The position numbers were made by a program, and so were the translations under genes. From positions 682,001-746,000 of the forward strand of contig OX621169.1 in NCBI GenBank assembly GCA_951640195.1: 64,000 nt of DNA. The letters run 5' to 3'. The notes under the pieces were generated by a model. The model was not told the origin of the DNA. It did no database searches and saw nothing but the letters and a program-made list of their open reading frames with translations. Below, one piece after another: positions 1-10,598 of the stretch. This DNA comes from Porpolomopsis calyptriformis. Its lineage: Eukaryota; Basidiomycota; Agaricomycetes; Agaricales; Hygrophoraceae. Every line of letters begins with the position of its first letter. Position 1 is the stretch's first letter.

Positions 1-764
1 AAAGGCCTCCCATCTCACCCTACTATTGAACCTGGAGCGCGGCAAATAGAATTCCTATGGGTGAGATGGTTTGGCAGGGACCTGACTCACCAATCCGGAT
101 GGAAAATGAAACGCCTACATTGAGTAGGCTTCATCAATAATGAGGATCCCGCCAGTTTTGGATTTCTTGATCCAAAACTTGTCATACGTGGTGTGCATTT
201 AATTCCAGCATTTGCTTTTGGTCACACCCAAGATTTATTACCACCCTTGATCACTCGGCGGCCCTCAGAAAATGATGAAGATTGGATGTATTATTATATC
301 GCTATGTATGTACTGACATCACTTTTCTGAATTACAGTTCCACTCACCATATTGTACCTTTTGCATGTAGGTTCGTTGATCGTGATACAATTATGCGTTT
401 CCGTGGTGGCAGCATCGGTCACTCAGCTGTATGAGATGCATCAAACAAGTTCCTTAGCGATCATGATCACCTGGACTTGAGGAAGCGCCAAACACAAGAC
501 CCCGAGGAGGAACCAGAGGGGTCAAGCGAGAGTGGTGATATCAGGGAACCGGCTAACGCTGGTGGGGTTGATACTGATGTGAACAATGGTGTGTGTGAGG
601 ATGAAGAAGATTTTGGGTACACAGACCTGGAGATCCAAGGGGTGGATCACGATTGGGATGGAGATGAGGATGATGGGAGCGATGACAATGATGATGCACT
701 TGGTGCAGAGGATGGTGAAGGCAAAGAGGGGGAGGTTGGGCTGCTCAGCTTCACAGAGATGTAA
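1..764 (+). pseudogene. 3' end of a Plavaka-type (CACTA-group) transposon protein, with stops
   Basis: The reading frame from base 1 joins across a 65-bp intron (306-370, GTATGT...TAG) and runs to a TAA at 762-764. The encoded stretch contains FLWVRWFGRD, GFLDPKLVIRGVHLIPAF, RRPSENDEDW and FVDRDTIMRFRGG, which I recognise as the conserved C-terminus of Plavaka-type transposon proteins common in Agaricomycetes, followed by an acidic D/E/G-rich tail. In-frame TGA codons at 121-123 and 432-434 sit where relatives have arginine, so the copy is dead. The 5' part lies outside the window. The family name is recalled, not searched; Kyakuja/Dileera/Zisupton proteins share similar tails. Confidence 0.65.
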
Positions 765-1552
765 GTAGACGCTGTTCCGGGGCTGGCCTTGTCAAGTGTT
801 TTATGTTATAGCTAGTCTTGTGAATACCTTATATGTTGTCTCGAAGTCTGTTGGTCTTCACATATGTAGCGTTCATGGCCCCGGGTCTTGTAAACACCTC
901 ACATGGGGTGCTAAAAGTCTATTCTATGTGCTAAAAGGCACTCGGGAGTGTCTTATTAACCTCATATGTGCCGTTCAACTTTGCCAGTCATGGTTCACCT
1001 TGCCTGAAAGATGACCGGTCTATCATCCAGATAGGATGCCGCCTACCAGACTACTACACTGTTGGATGATTTCTGCTTGACTAGTGAGACCTAGTATAAG
1101 CTGTACCAGACTAGCTTGGGCTTAGCAGACTTGCGGGAAGGATACAAGTATGAAAATAGAATTATATTCACATTACACAGCCTTTTACCACTAACAGGTC
1201 ATGCATGACTTTAGCACTTTTGCTAATGTCAAGGTTGGGGATAATGGATGCTGTGTTGATGACAACTTCTTCCTTTTCAACCCAGAGTATGAGCCAAGCT
1301 AAGGCTTCGGCAGTAACTTGGTTGGTATCTTCATCTTTCGTGAGACTTGTGTTAGCGTTAAGAGCCCAGTGGGGGATATCTCCTATTTGATTGGGATGTC
1401 CATATCGAATCCTTTTCCATGTCTTTATCACACGACCCCGCCATCCCGTTGGACTGTACAGTCAGTAGACAAAAGTTTTGAGCAATCACATGACTTAATT
1501 AATGCATCTATGAGTTTGTTGACGCAATATCTCATTCCGCTCATAATCAACC
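765..1552. other. Non-coding stretch, nothing recognised
   Basis: Lies between the Plavaka remnant and the Tc1 transposase start. Short frames exist on both strands but none has recognisable domains or a convincing spliced structure. It may include the 5' end of the Tc1 element, but I could not identify its terminal inverted repeat by eye. Confidence 0.5.
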
Positions 1553-2602
1553 ATGCCCAAGGAAGTGGGAGTTCAGAACACCACGCCAGATGTACAAGAG
1601 GCCATGTTTCACATGAGCCAGCAATGTGTTCCCACTGCAGTAATTGCTTAGACATTTAATTGTGCTATCAGCACTGTCAACCGACTTTGTGCTCTCTACC
1701 ACAGTTGCGGCCACCATGAGGACCTACCTCGATCAGGATGACCAAAGAAGATCGATGAGAGGTCATTCCGTTACTTGAAAAGGGTCGTTGAGGGGGATAG
1801 ACACCAACCATTAGGAGAATTGACTAATTCCATCAATTCTACTTCTTCAGTCCCGGTTTTGAAATGAACAGTGCGGAGGGCTATTGTGGGTATCGGGATG
1901 GGTTCTCGCATTGCCTGACCAAAGCCCTTCCTCAAACTAAGTCACCAGGAGCGAAGACTAGCCTGGGCTGAGGTTATGAAGTTATGGGGTCCCGAGGAGT
2001 GGACAAGAATCATATGGACAGATGAATGTTCAGTTGAATTGGGGAGAAATTCACATATGTGTCGTGTATGGAGGCACCCTGGAGAGGCCTACAATGAGAA
2101 ATGCTTGGTTCCAACATTCAAATCAGGGCAGTCAAGTGTAATAGTCTGGGGGTGCATCACCTATAACAAGAAGGGACCACTCATTTGTTTGCCAAAGGGA
2201 AGGCAAAAGGGCTATGATTATGTGGAGTTGGTGCTTGCAGGGCCACTGTGGGGCTTTTACAGAGAGGTTTATAATGAGCATGGGGTTGCAAAGGTTATAG
2301 AAGATGGGGCATCTGTTCACACAAGTCGGGTCGCAAAACACTTCCATGATACCAACTCACTCGAGACAATAACCCATCCTGCACAATCCCCTGACCTCAA
2401 TCCAATTGAGCACATCTGGAAATTGTTGAAGGAGAGGGTCAACAAGTGGTCAGAGATTCCTCAGAGTGCAGATAAACTGCGGGAGGCCCTATTGGAGGAA
2501 TGGGCAAAGATCAACATTGAGGTAATCAATCGCCTCATTGAAAGCATGCCAGACTGCGTTGAGGCAGTCCTGGAGGCCAACGGAGGGTCTATGCACTACT
2601 AG
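1553..2602 (+). pseudogene. Tc1/mariner transposase (DD34E), full length, four in-frame stops
   Basis: One uninterrupted frame of 350 codons (ATG 1553 to TAG 2602) encodes a Tc1-family transposase: a helix-turn-helix part (FNCAISTVNRL), a linker (KLSHQERRLAWAE), and a DDE domain with Asp in WTDECS, Asp in VIEDGASVH and Glu in SPDLNPIEHIW. The last two are 34 residues apart, the DD34E spacing of Tc1. Length matches the family (about 345 aa). Four stops break it: TAG 1649, TGA 1739, TGA 1865 and TGA 1916. There is no frameshift. It would cut and paste its element at TA sites if intact. I did not find the terminal repeats. Confidence 0.85.
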
Positions 2603-2691
2603 AATACAGGATCTCAACATTATTGTGGGGTGGTAGAGTACTTTTCATTGGTGTAACATGTATTACATACACACGTGCTCAAAGCTTTTGT

Positions 2692-3738
2692 CTACCAACT
2701 GTACCAAAGATTGTAGCATTCTTCAACTGGACCAAGAACAATTTTCGTGAAGCCATTGATGGTAGAAGTGATCAATGTGCTCAGCAAGCTGCTGATGGGA
2801 GTTCTAAAGGGGCAGCTAGGGTAGCGCATAGCTGCCACAGTTGAGATAACACCACAAAGCAGTGCTATCAAGCAGAGTATGGTGACAGTGAACCCAACAG
2901 AAATGCGGAGGTGAAAAAGGAAGTCACACAGGCCAATGAAAAAGAGGATAAAGGCTAATTGGATGAGTATTGGAAGGAAGTCAATGACGTGGAGGAAATG
3001 CCAGGTGGTGATTCCTGTGAAGCGGACTTGCCGGTGCTGTGCGCGCTCACATGGGGTTGCAGATGGAGCCACTCCCCTAGGAAACTGAGCTATCCACTGT
3101 TTTGCTAACACAGCTCCGAGTGCAGCGAGAAGGCTGCAAGTAAGGCTGCTGAACTATAACACGTTTAGGCGAACAGCTAAGCGAGAAGGTATGAAATTCG
3201 TAGAAGAGGAGGTGTTTGCTGCATTCACACATGATCCCCCATTGGGGGTAGTTAGTTGATAGGAGAGGCTTTCAAGGAGTGCGTTGGTTTGACTCAGAGA
3301 ACTGGCTTGCAGCTGTGCGTATGAGTTGACAGTGAATGAAGTAAGGACTGCCGAAAATAGACCTGCCTGAGACAATCCAAGAGAACATGAGGAAAACAAG
3401 TGGTAAAGCAATGTTAGAAACTCATGAAGATTAATAGGACATCCATGTTTTTGTCACATGCCTCCAACATATCATTATCGCACACTCCTGATTCATGGAG
3501 GTATGCTGTCCAAACCTCATCCCGGTCTTGAAGGCCCCGTTTTCGAGAGTCCTTGTATGGCGGTGGAGGCTGAAAATCAGCTGCGACATTGGGTGCATAA
3601 TTGAGAAGTAATAGAAATGAAACACATACCAGAGTTATTCCTGATAGATGAGGGACGAGATGCCCTTTCCTCTAGATCTATGACAGGAGCGCATTGTGGA
3701 ATACCATCAGCAAAACTGCAATAACAAGGTCGCGCCAT
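2692..3738 (-). pseudogene. DUF6535 family membrane protein, broken
   Basis: Read from ATG 3738 on the minus strand, short introns join MARPCYCSF..., then DEVWTAYLHESG...NMDVLLIF, then LFSAVLTSFTVNSYAQLQ...AVRLNVL, then LGAVLAKQW...WHFLHVIDFLPILIQLAFILFFIGLCDF. This order (VW-Y, LLIFAGLFSAV, LAKQW, then two or three hydrophobic helices) is that of DUF6535, a large Agaricomycete family of unknown function. A TAG at 3154-3156 replaces the Trp expected after NVL, so the gene looks dead. The end 'CPFRTPISSLL' is the usual end of the domain; anything further is missing, and the Tc1 remnant starts just beyond it. Confidence 0.7.
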
Positions 3739-3789
3739 GTCATGTAATATATTGGGCACAATCTGCCACAAGGCTTACAATGCTGGGGG

Positions 3790-4392
3790 GACAATACCTT
3801 GCCTGAGACCCAGATGAAATATGACAATGTAGCTATAAAATGACAATATAGTTACAAAATGACAATTTTGGAACTCAATAGCAAGGCAATGTGATGTGAG
3901 GTAGCCCCTGGTAGGAAAATAATTTAGATATAGCCATAATACTCAAACTTAACTGTATAGTATCATTTATATTCAAGTACAACACTTATATAACATTATT
4001 TATTTATACTAGGGAAATATGGATCAGCTAGGATCTGAACCCAAGACTCTTTGTAAGCAGTCTTATAAATTACCACTACACCAAATAGGCATATTAAATA
4101 AGGGGAACATTGGCCTTCTAGTTAGATCACACTGTAGTTGGTGTAGAAAGAACTATTACATTCCCTTGCATTGTGCTAGCTGGTTGTACACTACAATAGA
4201 ATGACTAGCCTACTTGATAACAACATTACCTTGTAATACAAGGGTTATTGCAACATTGTAATACATTGCAAGATAGCTACTAACATGGTATTACATTGGC
4301 AAGCAATGTCATTTTAGTTTACAGTTATATGGTAAGGTAATGTGTGACCATCTTGGTCAGACTTTGCAATGCTCACAATGTTATTGCACTTT
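3790..4392. mobile_element. Possible MITE-like element with degenerate inverted ends
   Basis: The left end (around 3791-3870, CCTGAGACCCAGATG, then repeated AAAATGACAAT) resembles the reverse complement of the right end (around 4310-4390, containing CTGACCAAGATGG and AAAATGACATTG). Three imperfect 19-bp tandem copies of ATGACAAT(A/G)TAG lie at about 3825-3870. The inside is AT-rich, has no ORF of note and carries a tRNA-like segment. Ends and target duplication are not clear, so this is only a suggestion. Confidence 0.25.
4021..4087 (-). repeat. tRNA-like SINE head (relic)
   Basis: On the minus strand TTTGGTGTAGTGG fits an A box (TRGYNNARNNG) and GGGTTCAGATCC resembles a B box, about 35 bases apart. 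Between them a 5-bp hairpin stem (AGACT...AGTCT) sits where an anticodon arm would be. The acceptor and T stems do not pair properly, so this is a polymerase III promoter relic of a tRNA-derived SINE, not a working tRNA gene. Confidence 0.45.
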
Positions 4393-5331
4393 TGCTGATG
4401 ACTGGCATGTGACAAAAATGATGGCACTCACATTTCAGCTGGTCACTCAAGGTCATAGGAGTGATTCTCAACGACTTGCTGGTACAAGCTGGCTGTGAGA
4501 TGGATCAAACGACAGCGATGTCCTTTTGGCAGCACAGCGACGAACACGATCAAACCTAGTCCCAGGCCCCACGCTTATCAAGGACGGGCGTTTAAAAAGG
4601 TTGACCGGTCAAGTACTCCTTACCATCTTTGATGCCCACTTTTTCACTTATGATTTCCTCGAATTGCTTTCTTTCAGTTGACAGCAGCCGAATTTCTATC
4701 GGAAGCGTCAGATATAAGTCATGCAAACGTTTTCTCATAAAACTTGGGATTGTGAATGAACTCTATCGTGTCGTTACCATAAAATCCCATGACCTTCATA
4801 TCGTTTGGGCTGCGGGAGTTCCTTTGGGTGGTAAGGAAACTAGGGACCATGGTACGCAAAATAAAATTGTCAATGGCTCAAAATTCAGCTCAAATAGGTT
4901 TACAATCTAGCAAAGGTGCCCTGCTGCAGACGACCTCGGCCAAGTCGCTGTGCGGAGAACCAGAAAAATCTCACAGGCGCCGGCAAGTACACACATCCAT
5001 TTCGTGTCGACACATTCTGGAAGTTGAACATATCTCAAGCATTCAGGACCCAGTCACCTCGTACAACTTCTCAATTTTGTTCGAACATAGGTAGCTCCGT
5101 ATTGCTGCGTAATACCATATGGGAACCCGTCTAAAATGAACGAACAAGGGTGCTGCCGGCACATTCTTCTCTTGGGTCAAAAAGGCGACATGATGCGAGG
5201 AACTAATTGTACACCGTAAGAATACAATCCACTCAAATAAATAATATATTGATAGCAATCTGACGGACCCCAAGGGGATCCGCGAGAATGACCCTCCACC
5301 CCCTGACTGCTGCACCGTCCTTCCAATACTC
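4393..5331. other. Nothing recognised
   Basis: About 940 bp with several 60-100-codon frames on both strands (for example 4629-4910 plus and 5043-5315 minus). None shows a recognisable domain, signal peptide or consistent exon joining. It probably includes the 3' flank of the minus-strand gene that ends at 5332. Confidence 0.45.
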
Positions 5332-6270
5332 TTAGCGGAGGACTGTAACGCGAAGGTTGTTAGAGCGGATAGAGTCCGCAGGTCGCTCGGCCTTCAGATC
5401 ATGAACCCCTGGTGACCTGAAGACCAGGGTAGCTTGGCCTTTCATATCAGTTTGCTGCCCTCCCACCCACGCACCAGCAATGGGCAAGTTGGTGGTCCCA
5501 TCAACGACAGTGACTACGATGGGCACCCCAACCGTTGTGGTGGTGGGTCCGGTGAGTTTGAGAAAATATTTCTTGTTGAATGCATCGAAAGCAAAAAGAA
5601 CTTGATCACCAGACGCTATGCGTTGACGACAACCTCCAGTCTGCGTATATCTGTTGAGGCGTTAATGCACAGGCCAGCCTCATCGGGCTATGAGTGACTG
5701 GATACTGACTGGTAATTCACCAAGATCCCCCAGAACCGGGAACTATCCTCTGTGGTTTCACCAATTTGTGTGATGAACACATCGTCATATTCCACCCAAT
5801 ACTAACGGGCAAACTGTGAGCAACGAAAAAATCAAATAAGTGATCGGAACCTACCTTGCCACATAACTAAATCCCTCGAGGCGGGCAGCATCATCGAGAG
5901 CACTGGTAGGAGTAGGAAATGAAGCCTTGGTTTTCTTGTTGATCCCACAGGCTACAATGCGATTAAAATGACGTGAAGGGTTTATCAAGAGAAGAATGAT
6001 GGGCGTGCTGCTCACCATGAGTTCCTGCTGTGGGCGTTGTGATTTTATGTCCATTGGTAGAAATCGATCCTTCAAAGATGGTACCATTCTCGCTCTCGAT
6101 GCGTAGATTCACAACGGTGGGGGCTACGCCTAGGAATACCTGATTCACTGATGAATTTTCCGGGCGTTGAGAGTCGACATACTTGGGTCCCGACCAAGGT
6201 TATCCTTACGCGTTGGCTGCCCATTGGATGACGGTAATTGTGATATGCTTTCGAAGCGAACAGGTACACA
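5332..6270 (-). pseudogene. Secreted-type beta-sandwich protein of a fungal family, probably broken
   Basis: Four coding blocks can be joined on the minus strand: APTVVNLRIESENGTIFEG...GTHACGINKK...SALDDAARLEGFSY (intron 5952-6015), then YDDVFITQIGETTEDSSRFWGILVNYQ, then TGGCRQRIASGDQVLFAFDAFNKKYFLKLTGPT, ending in an Ig-like repeat (PIAGAWVGGQQTDMKGQATLVF) and DSIRSNNLRVTVLR. I recall this architecture from predicted secreted fungal proteins of unknown function. The splice between GFSYVA (donor at 5854) and the next block leaves the wrong frame with either available acceptor, so there is a 1-nt lesion or an unusual donor. The start and signal peptide could not be placed. Confidence 0.5.
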
Positions 6271-6377
6271 CCTCTCCGAAGAGAAATGACTTTAGGGTTT
6301 TATACATGTGGTTGTATTGCAGCAAGCGCCTTGATTAGACCTCAAAGCTGTGCAAAGTACAGTACTTCCACTCCATC

Positions 6378-9300
6378 ATGACCAGCACGCCTTTACCGAC
6401 CACTCAGATCGACAGCAGCACATTCAACGTTGTCGGACGTGATCAGTACAACAACCCAACAATTATTAATAATGTCTATCCACAAGGTGAGCTTGGTGTC
6501 CTGGTGAGCTGCCCCGAGCAGGGACCATTTTGCCCGTCACCGTGTTCGATGTGAAAATGACGGAACCATTGTAGGTGAACACCTCCCATATGCCCGCTCT
6601 TCTGCTTTCAATTGCAAAGATCGAGCGCGATGTTTGGAAGGGACAAGGACCGAGGTTCTTGATCAGATTTTTCGCTGGATTGGTATTCGCGATTCAGTAT
6701 CCCATCGTGTTCCCGCCCTGAAAAGAGAGGCCGATACTGTTGGGGCGGATACTTGTGTGTTTTGGATTAACGGATCAGCCGGGACCGGGAAATCTACGAT
6801 CGCTTTCACCGTTGCCGAGGAGTGTAGCACGCATGGTGTGCTTGGCGCGAGCTTCTTTTGTTCACGAGACGATGCCGATTGCAGCAACCCAAATCTGATC
6901 TTTACCACTATCGCCTACCAGCTCGGAAACTTCATCCCTTTATTCAGAGCGGAGGTGACTCGCGTTATGAAATCAAATCCAGAGATTGGCTCTACCACTC
7001 CTTCATATCAACTTCGAGAGCTCATCATAAAGCCTCTTCATACCCTCAGAAAATCAATTTCTCCATGCGTTGTTGTGTTGGATGCACTCGACGAGTGCAA
7101 GGAGGTTGGGGTGACCTCGGTGATCTTATCGTCACTCTCTCGTCATGTTGACGAACTCTTCCCGTTGAAGTTCCTGGTGACAAGTCGGCCGGAAAGCCAT
7201 ATCACGGTTGTCTTCAAATCAAGCAAATTGAATCCTGTCACTCGGCGATACGCTCTGCATGAAGAGGAATTAAGCGTCGTGCAGAGCGATATCGAATACT
7301 ACCTGTCGACCGAACTCGCTTCAACGAGAGAGTTATATCGTATCAGAGACAAATGGCCTTCTGAAGCAGATATCCGTTCCCTAACGCGGATGTCTTTTGG
7401 ACTTTTCATCTTTGCGTCAACTTCAGTAAAGTTCATCCAAGATCGAAACTATTGTGACCCGGAAGGTCAACTTGGGCGTCTTCTGCGTAATGCACCCATG
7501 GTAACTGAAGACTCATCTCCGCATTATAACCTTGATCGGTTATACGATCAAGTGTTGAACAATGCATTTCCTACCATATCCCCTATTCTTTTGGATCGAC
7601 TGAAGATGATTCTAGGCACGATCGTTCTCCTCCGAGACCCCCTTTCGCCACTTGCTCTCGCACGATTACTAGGCGTTTCATCCCATACAGTGGGAGTGAC
7701 ATTGCGTCATCTTCATTCAGTTATCATGGTGCCAGATGATGATAGCCAAGTGATTCGAACGCTTCACCCATCCTTCTTCGACTTCATAACGAATCCTACC
7801 CGATGTCTGAATCTAAAGTATGTTGTTGACCCCCAGACCCAACATACGTCCCTTGCGCGTGCTTGTCTTTGGTCTATGAACGGATTGAAGCGAGATATTT
7901 GTGGAATAAGAAATCCGTCGGTGCTTAACAGCGAAGTGGACGACCTTCCGACCCGGGTGACGACTTGTATTGGACCTGAACTGCAATATGCATGTCGTCA
8001 CTGGGCTTGGCATCTGTCAAACGCCATCCTTGACAATCTTGTCGACCTGGTGAACGAGTTTTGTTCGAAATATCTATTGTATTGGGTTGAAGCACTGAGT
8101 CTGATGGGAGATCTTCGAAACGGCCTTGTTGCGTTGGGTGTGGCCCAACAAGCCATTACTGTTCGTTGTTTCCCCTCACGGCAATGTACAAAACTGATCG
8201 AATTTGACAGAAAGCAGGCAGAGACGTCACTGATACGATGAATTTACTTCGTGATTGCGAACGGTTTACCCTCGAATTTTTCTCGATCATCAGTACTTGC
8301 TCCCTGCAAGTATACCACTCTGCGTTACTGTTCACCCCCGAAGAATCTTGGATTAAAAAGATGTATATGAGGGATTTGGACATTCCAATAAAAGTGTACA
8401 ATGGATTGGAGCCGAGTTGGAATTCATGCATACGGACGATAGAAGGACATTCCAATTGGGTCAATTCGGTCGCCTTTTCCCCCGATGGCACTCGTATCAT
8501 TTCCGGATCCCACGACCGAACTGTTCGGCTGTGGGACGCAGTCAGCGGTGCACATCTGAACACCTTCATGGGACATTCCAATTCGCTTAATTCGGTCGCA
8601 TTTTCCCCCGATGGAATGCGCATCGTTTCTGGATCCTCCGACCAAACTATTCGACTGTGGGACGCAGTCAGCGGTGCACACCTGAACACTGCGATGGGAC
8701 ATTCTGATTTGGTATTTTCGGTAGCGTTTTCCCCCGATGGCACACGTATCGCTTCCGGATCCTACGACAAAACTGTTCGGCTGTGGGATGCCGTCAGCGG
8801 TGCACATCTGAACGCCTTCGTGGGACATTCTAGTCCCGTAAAATCTGTTGCATTTTCCCCCAGTGGCATGCTCATTGTTTCTGGGTCCTACGACAAAACT
8901 ATTCGGCTATGGGACGCACTCAGCGGTGCACATCTGAACACTTTCAAGGGACATTCCTTTCTGGTATATTCGGTCGCATTTTCCCCCAATGGCACACGTA
9001 TCGTTTCTGGATCCTACGATAAAACCGTCCGGCTGTGGGACGCAGTGAGCGGTGCACATCTGAACACTTTCAGGGGACATTCCTTTCCAGTATATTCGGC
9101 CGCATTTTCCCCTGATTGTACACGTATCGTTTCTGGATCCGAGGACAAAACCGTTCGGCTGTGGGACGCAGTGAGCGGTGCACATCTCAATACCCTCACG
9201 GGACATTCCAGTTCGGTGTATTCGGTCGCATTTTCTCCCGATGGTACTCGTATCGTTTCTGGATCCGACGACAAAACCATTCGGCTGTGGGACGTAGTCA

Positions 9301-10364
9301 GCGGAGCACATCTCAACACTTTCATGCGAGATTCCGATTCGGTATATTCGGCTCCATTTTCCCTCGATGACATGCTTATCGCTTCGGGATATTGCGAACG
9401 AACCGTTCCGCTGTGGGACGCAGTCAGTGGTGCACATCTTCACACTAACATAGGACATTCCGATACGGTATATTCGGTTGCTTTTTCCTTCGATGGCAGG
9501 CGTATCGCTTCTGGATCCTCTGACAGAACTGCTCGGCTGTGGGACGCACTCAGCGGTGCACACCTGAAGACTTTAAGGGGACATTCCAGTTCAGTACATT
9601 CGGTCGCATTTTCGCCCGATGGTACACGCGTTGTTTCTGGATCCGGTGACCAAACCGTTCGGCTGTGGGACGCACTCAGCGGTGCACATCTAATCACTTT
9701 CATGGGACATTCCAATGCGGCATATTCAGTCACTTTTTCCCCTGATGGCACACGTATCGTTTCTGGATCCTGGGACAACACTCTTCGGCTGTGGGACGCA
9801 GTCAGCGGTACACATCTGAAGACTTTGATGGGACATCCCAGCTCGGTATATTCGGCCGCATTTTCCCCCGACGGTACACGCGTTGTTTCTGGATCCTACG
9901 ACAAAACTGTTCGGCTGTGGGACCCACTCAGCGGTGCACATCTGAACACTTTAAGTGGACATTCCAGTTCAGTACGTTCGGTGGCATTTTCACCCGATGG
10001 CACGCGTGTCATTTCTGGGTCTGAGGACAAAACTGTTTGGCTGTGGGATGCAATCAGTGGTGCACATCTGCACACCCTCGAAGCCCATTTCATCAATGTT
10101 GAATCGATCGCGCGATCTTATAGTTTATCCAACAACTCGTTATCTACCGATGGCCTAAACCTAACCAGTCCTATATTTGGTTATTTCGCAGAGGACGGTT
10201 GGGTGCACTCCTTCACTCTGAATCGACGTATCTGTTGGGTTCCGGTCTCTCGCAGACCGAGGAGTATGGCTACAGACGGAACTCGTGTAGTTTTTGGCAG
10301 AGAGGATGGTCGTGTCATTATCCTTGATTTTACAGGCATGGACACCTATTTTCGTAACCTCTAG
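6378..10364 (+). CDS. NACHT-WD40 NOD-like receptor, copy 1 (intact)
   Basis: Three exons, 6378-6486, 6575-8137 and 8215-10364, give 1,273 aa. Residues 1-36 form a short N-terminal segment with FNVVGRDQYNN. The NACHT NTPase follows, with P-loop GSAGTGKST (about 103-111) and Walker B VVVLDALDE (about 202-210). A helical linker (ERFTLEFF...YHSALLFTP) leads to 13 WD40 repeats of 42 aa (about 635-1180) and a conserved C-terminal tail (FGREDGRVIILDF). Fungal NWD receptors are thought to sense non-self through hypervariable WD40 repeats, oligomerise by NACHT, and trigger incompatibility or defence. Intron 2 (77 bp, branch-like CTGATC) is at the same site in all three copies and removes the apparent frame break at 8238-8241. 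No large N-terminal effector domain is present. Confidence 0.88.
8445..10082 (+). repeat. 13 tandem 126-bp units encoding WD40 repeats
   Basis: Units run GHS-xx-V-x-SVAFSPDGTRI-V-SGS-x-D-x-TVRLWDAVSGAHLNTF. Most are nearly identical at DNA level. Variation is concentrated at two or three residues after GHS and at the residues flanking the Asp of SGSxDxT. Unit 8 is the most diverged (RDSDSVYSAPFS, SGYCERTVPLWD). Confidence 0.9.
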
Positions 10365-10598
10365 CTCTTCTTAGTTCACATGTACGGACTACACTAGCTA
10401 TTGTAGTCAGAACGGAAAGAAATGTGCAATGTAATTACTCGAAAAGAAATCATCTTTTGCTTTCGCCGCGTCTGCAATAGCATTCCTAGTTTTCTTATTG
10501 TTAGTTTCCTATCATGTCTTGTGTTATGATAGCGGAGCCCCTGAGCGTTTACTGTCATTCAGTGTGAAGGAGATGGAAGGCTCTCGTATGTTGTAAAT

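Noticed and set aside
477..764. Independent small acidic protein
   Set aside because: It is the acidic tail of the Plavaka protein, read on after an in-frame stop; the upstream frame and intron connect to it.
1168..1655. Minus-strand frames near 1168-1431 and 1428-1655
   Set aside because: No recognisable domain and no start or splice support; the second lies opposite the N-terminal coding part of the Tc1 transposase.
4021..4087. Functional tRNA gene (also considered at 11035-11110)
   Set aside because: A- and B-box-like sequences and an anticodon-arm hairpin exist, but acceptor and T stems do not pair and the loop lengths are wrong.
8238..8241. ATGA overlap between two ORFs as translational coupling, or a programmed frameshift
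   Set aside because: It recurs in copies 1 and 2, but a conserved intron with donor, branch and acceptor joins the frames in all three copies, and in copy 3 the stop lies elsewhere while the intron is kept.
8156..10096. Long minus-strand frames opposite the WD40 array of NLR copy 1 (for example 8424-8828, 8907-9563)
   Set aside because: They repeat the same Cys/Pro/Ser-rich pattern every 42 residues because they are the complement of the 126-bp units. The same shadows appear opposite copies 2 and 3. Plus-strand WD40 coding explains the region fully.
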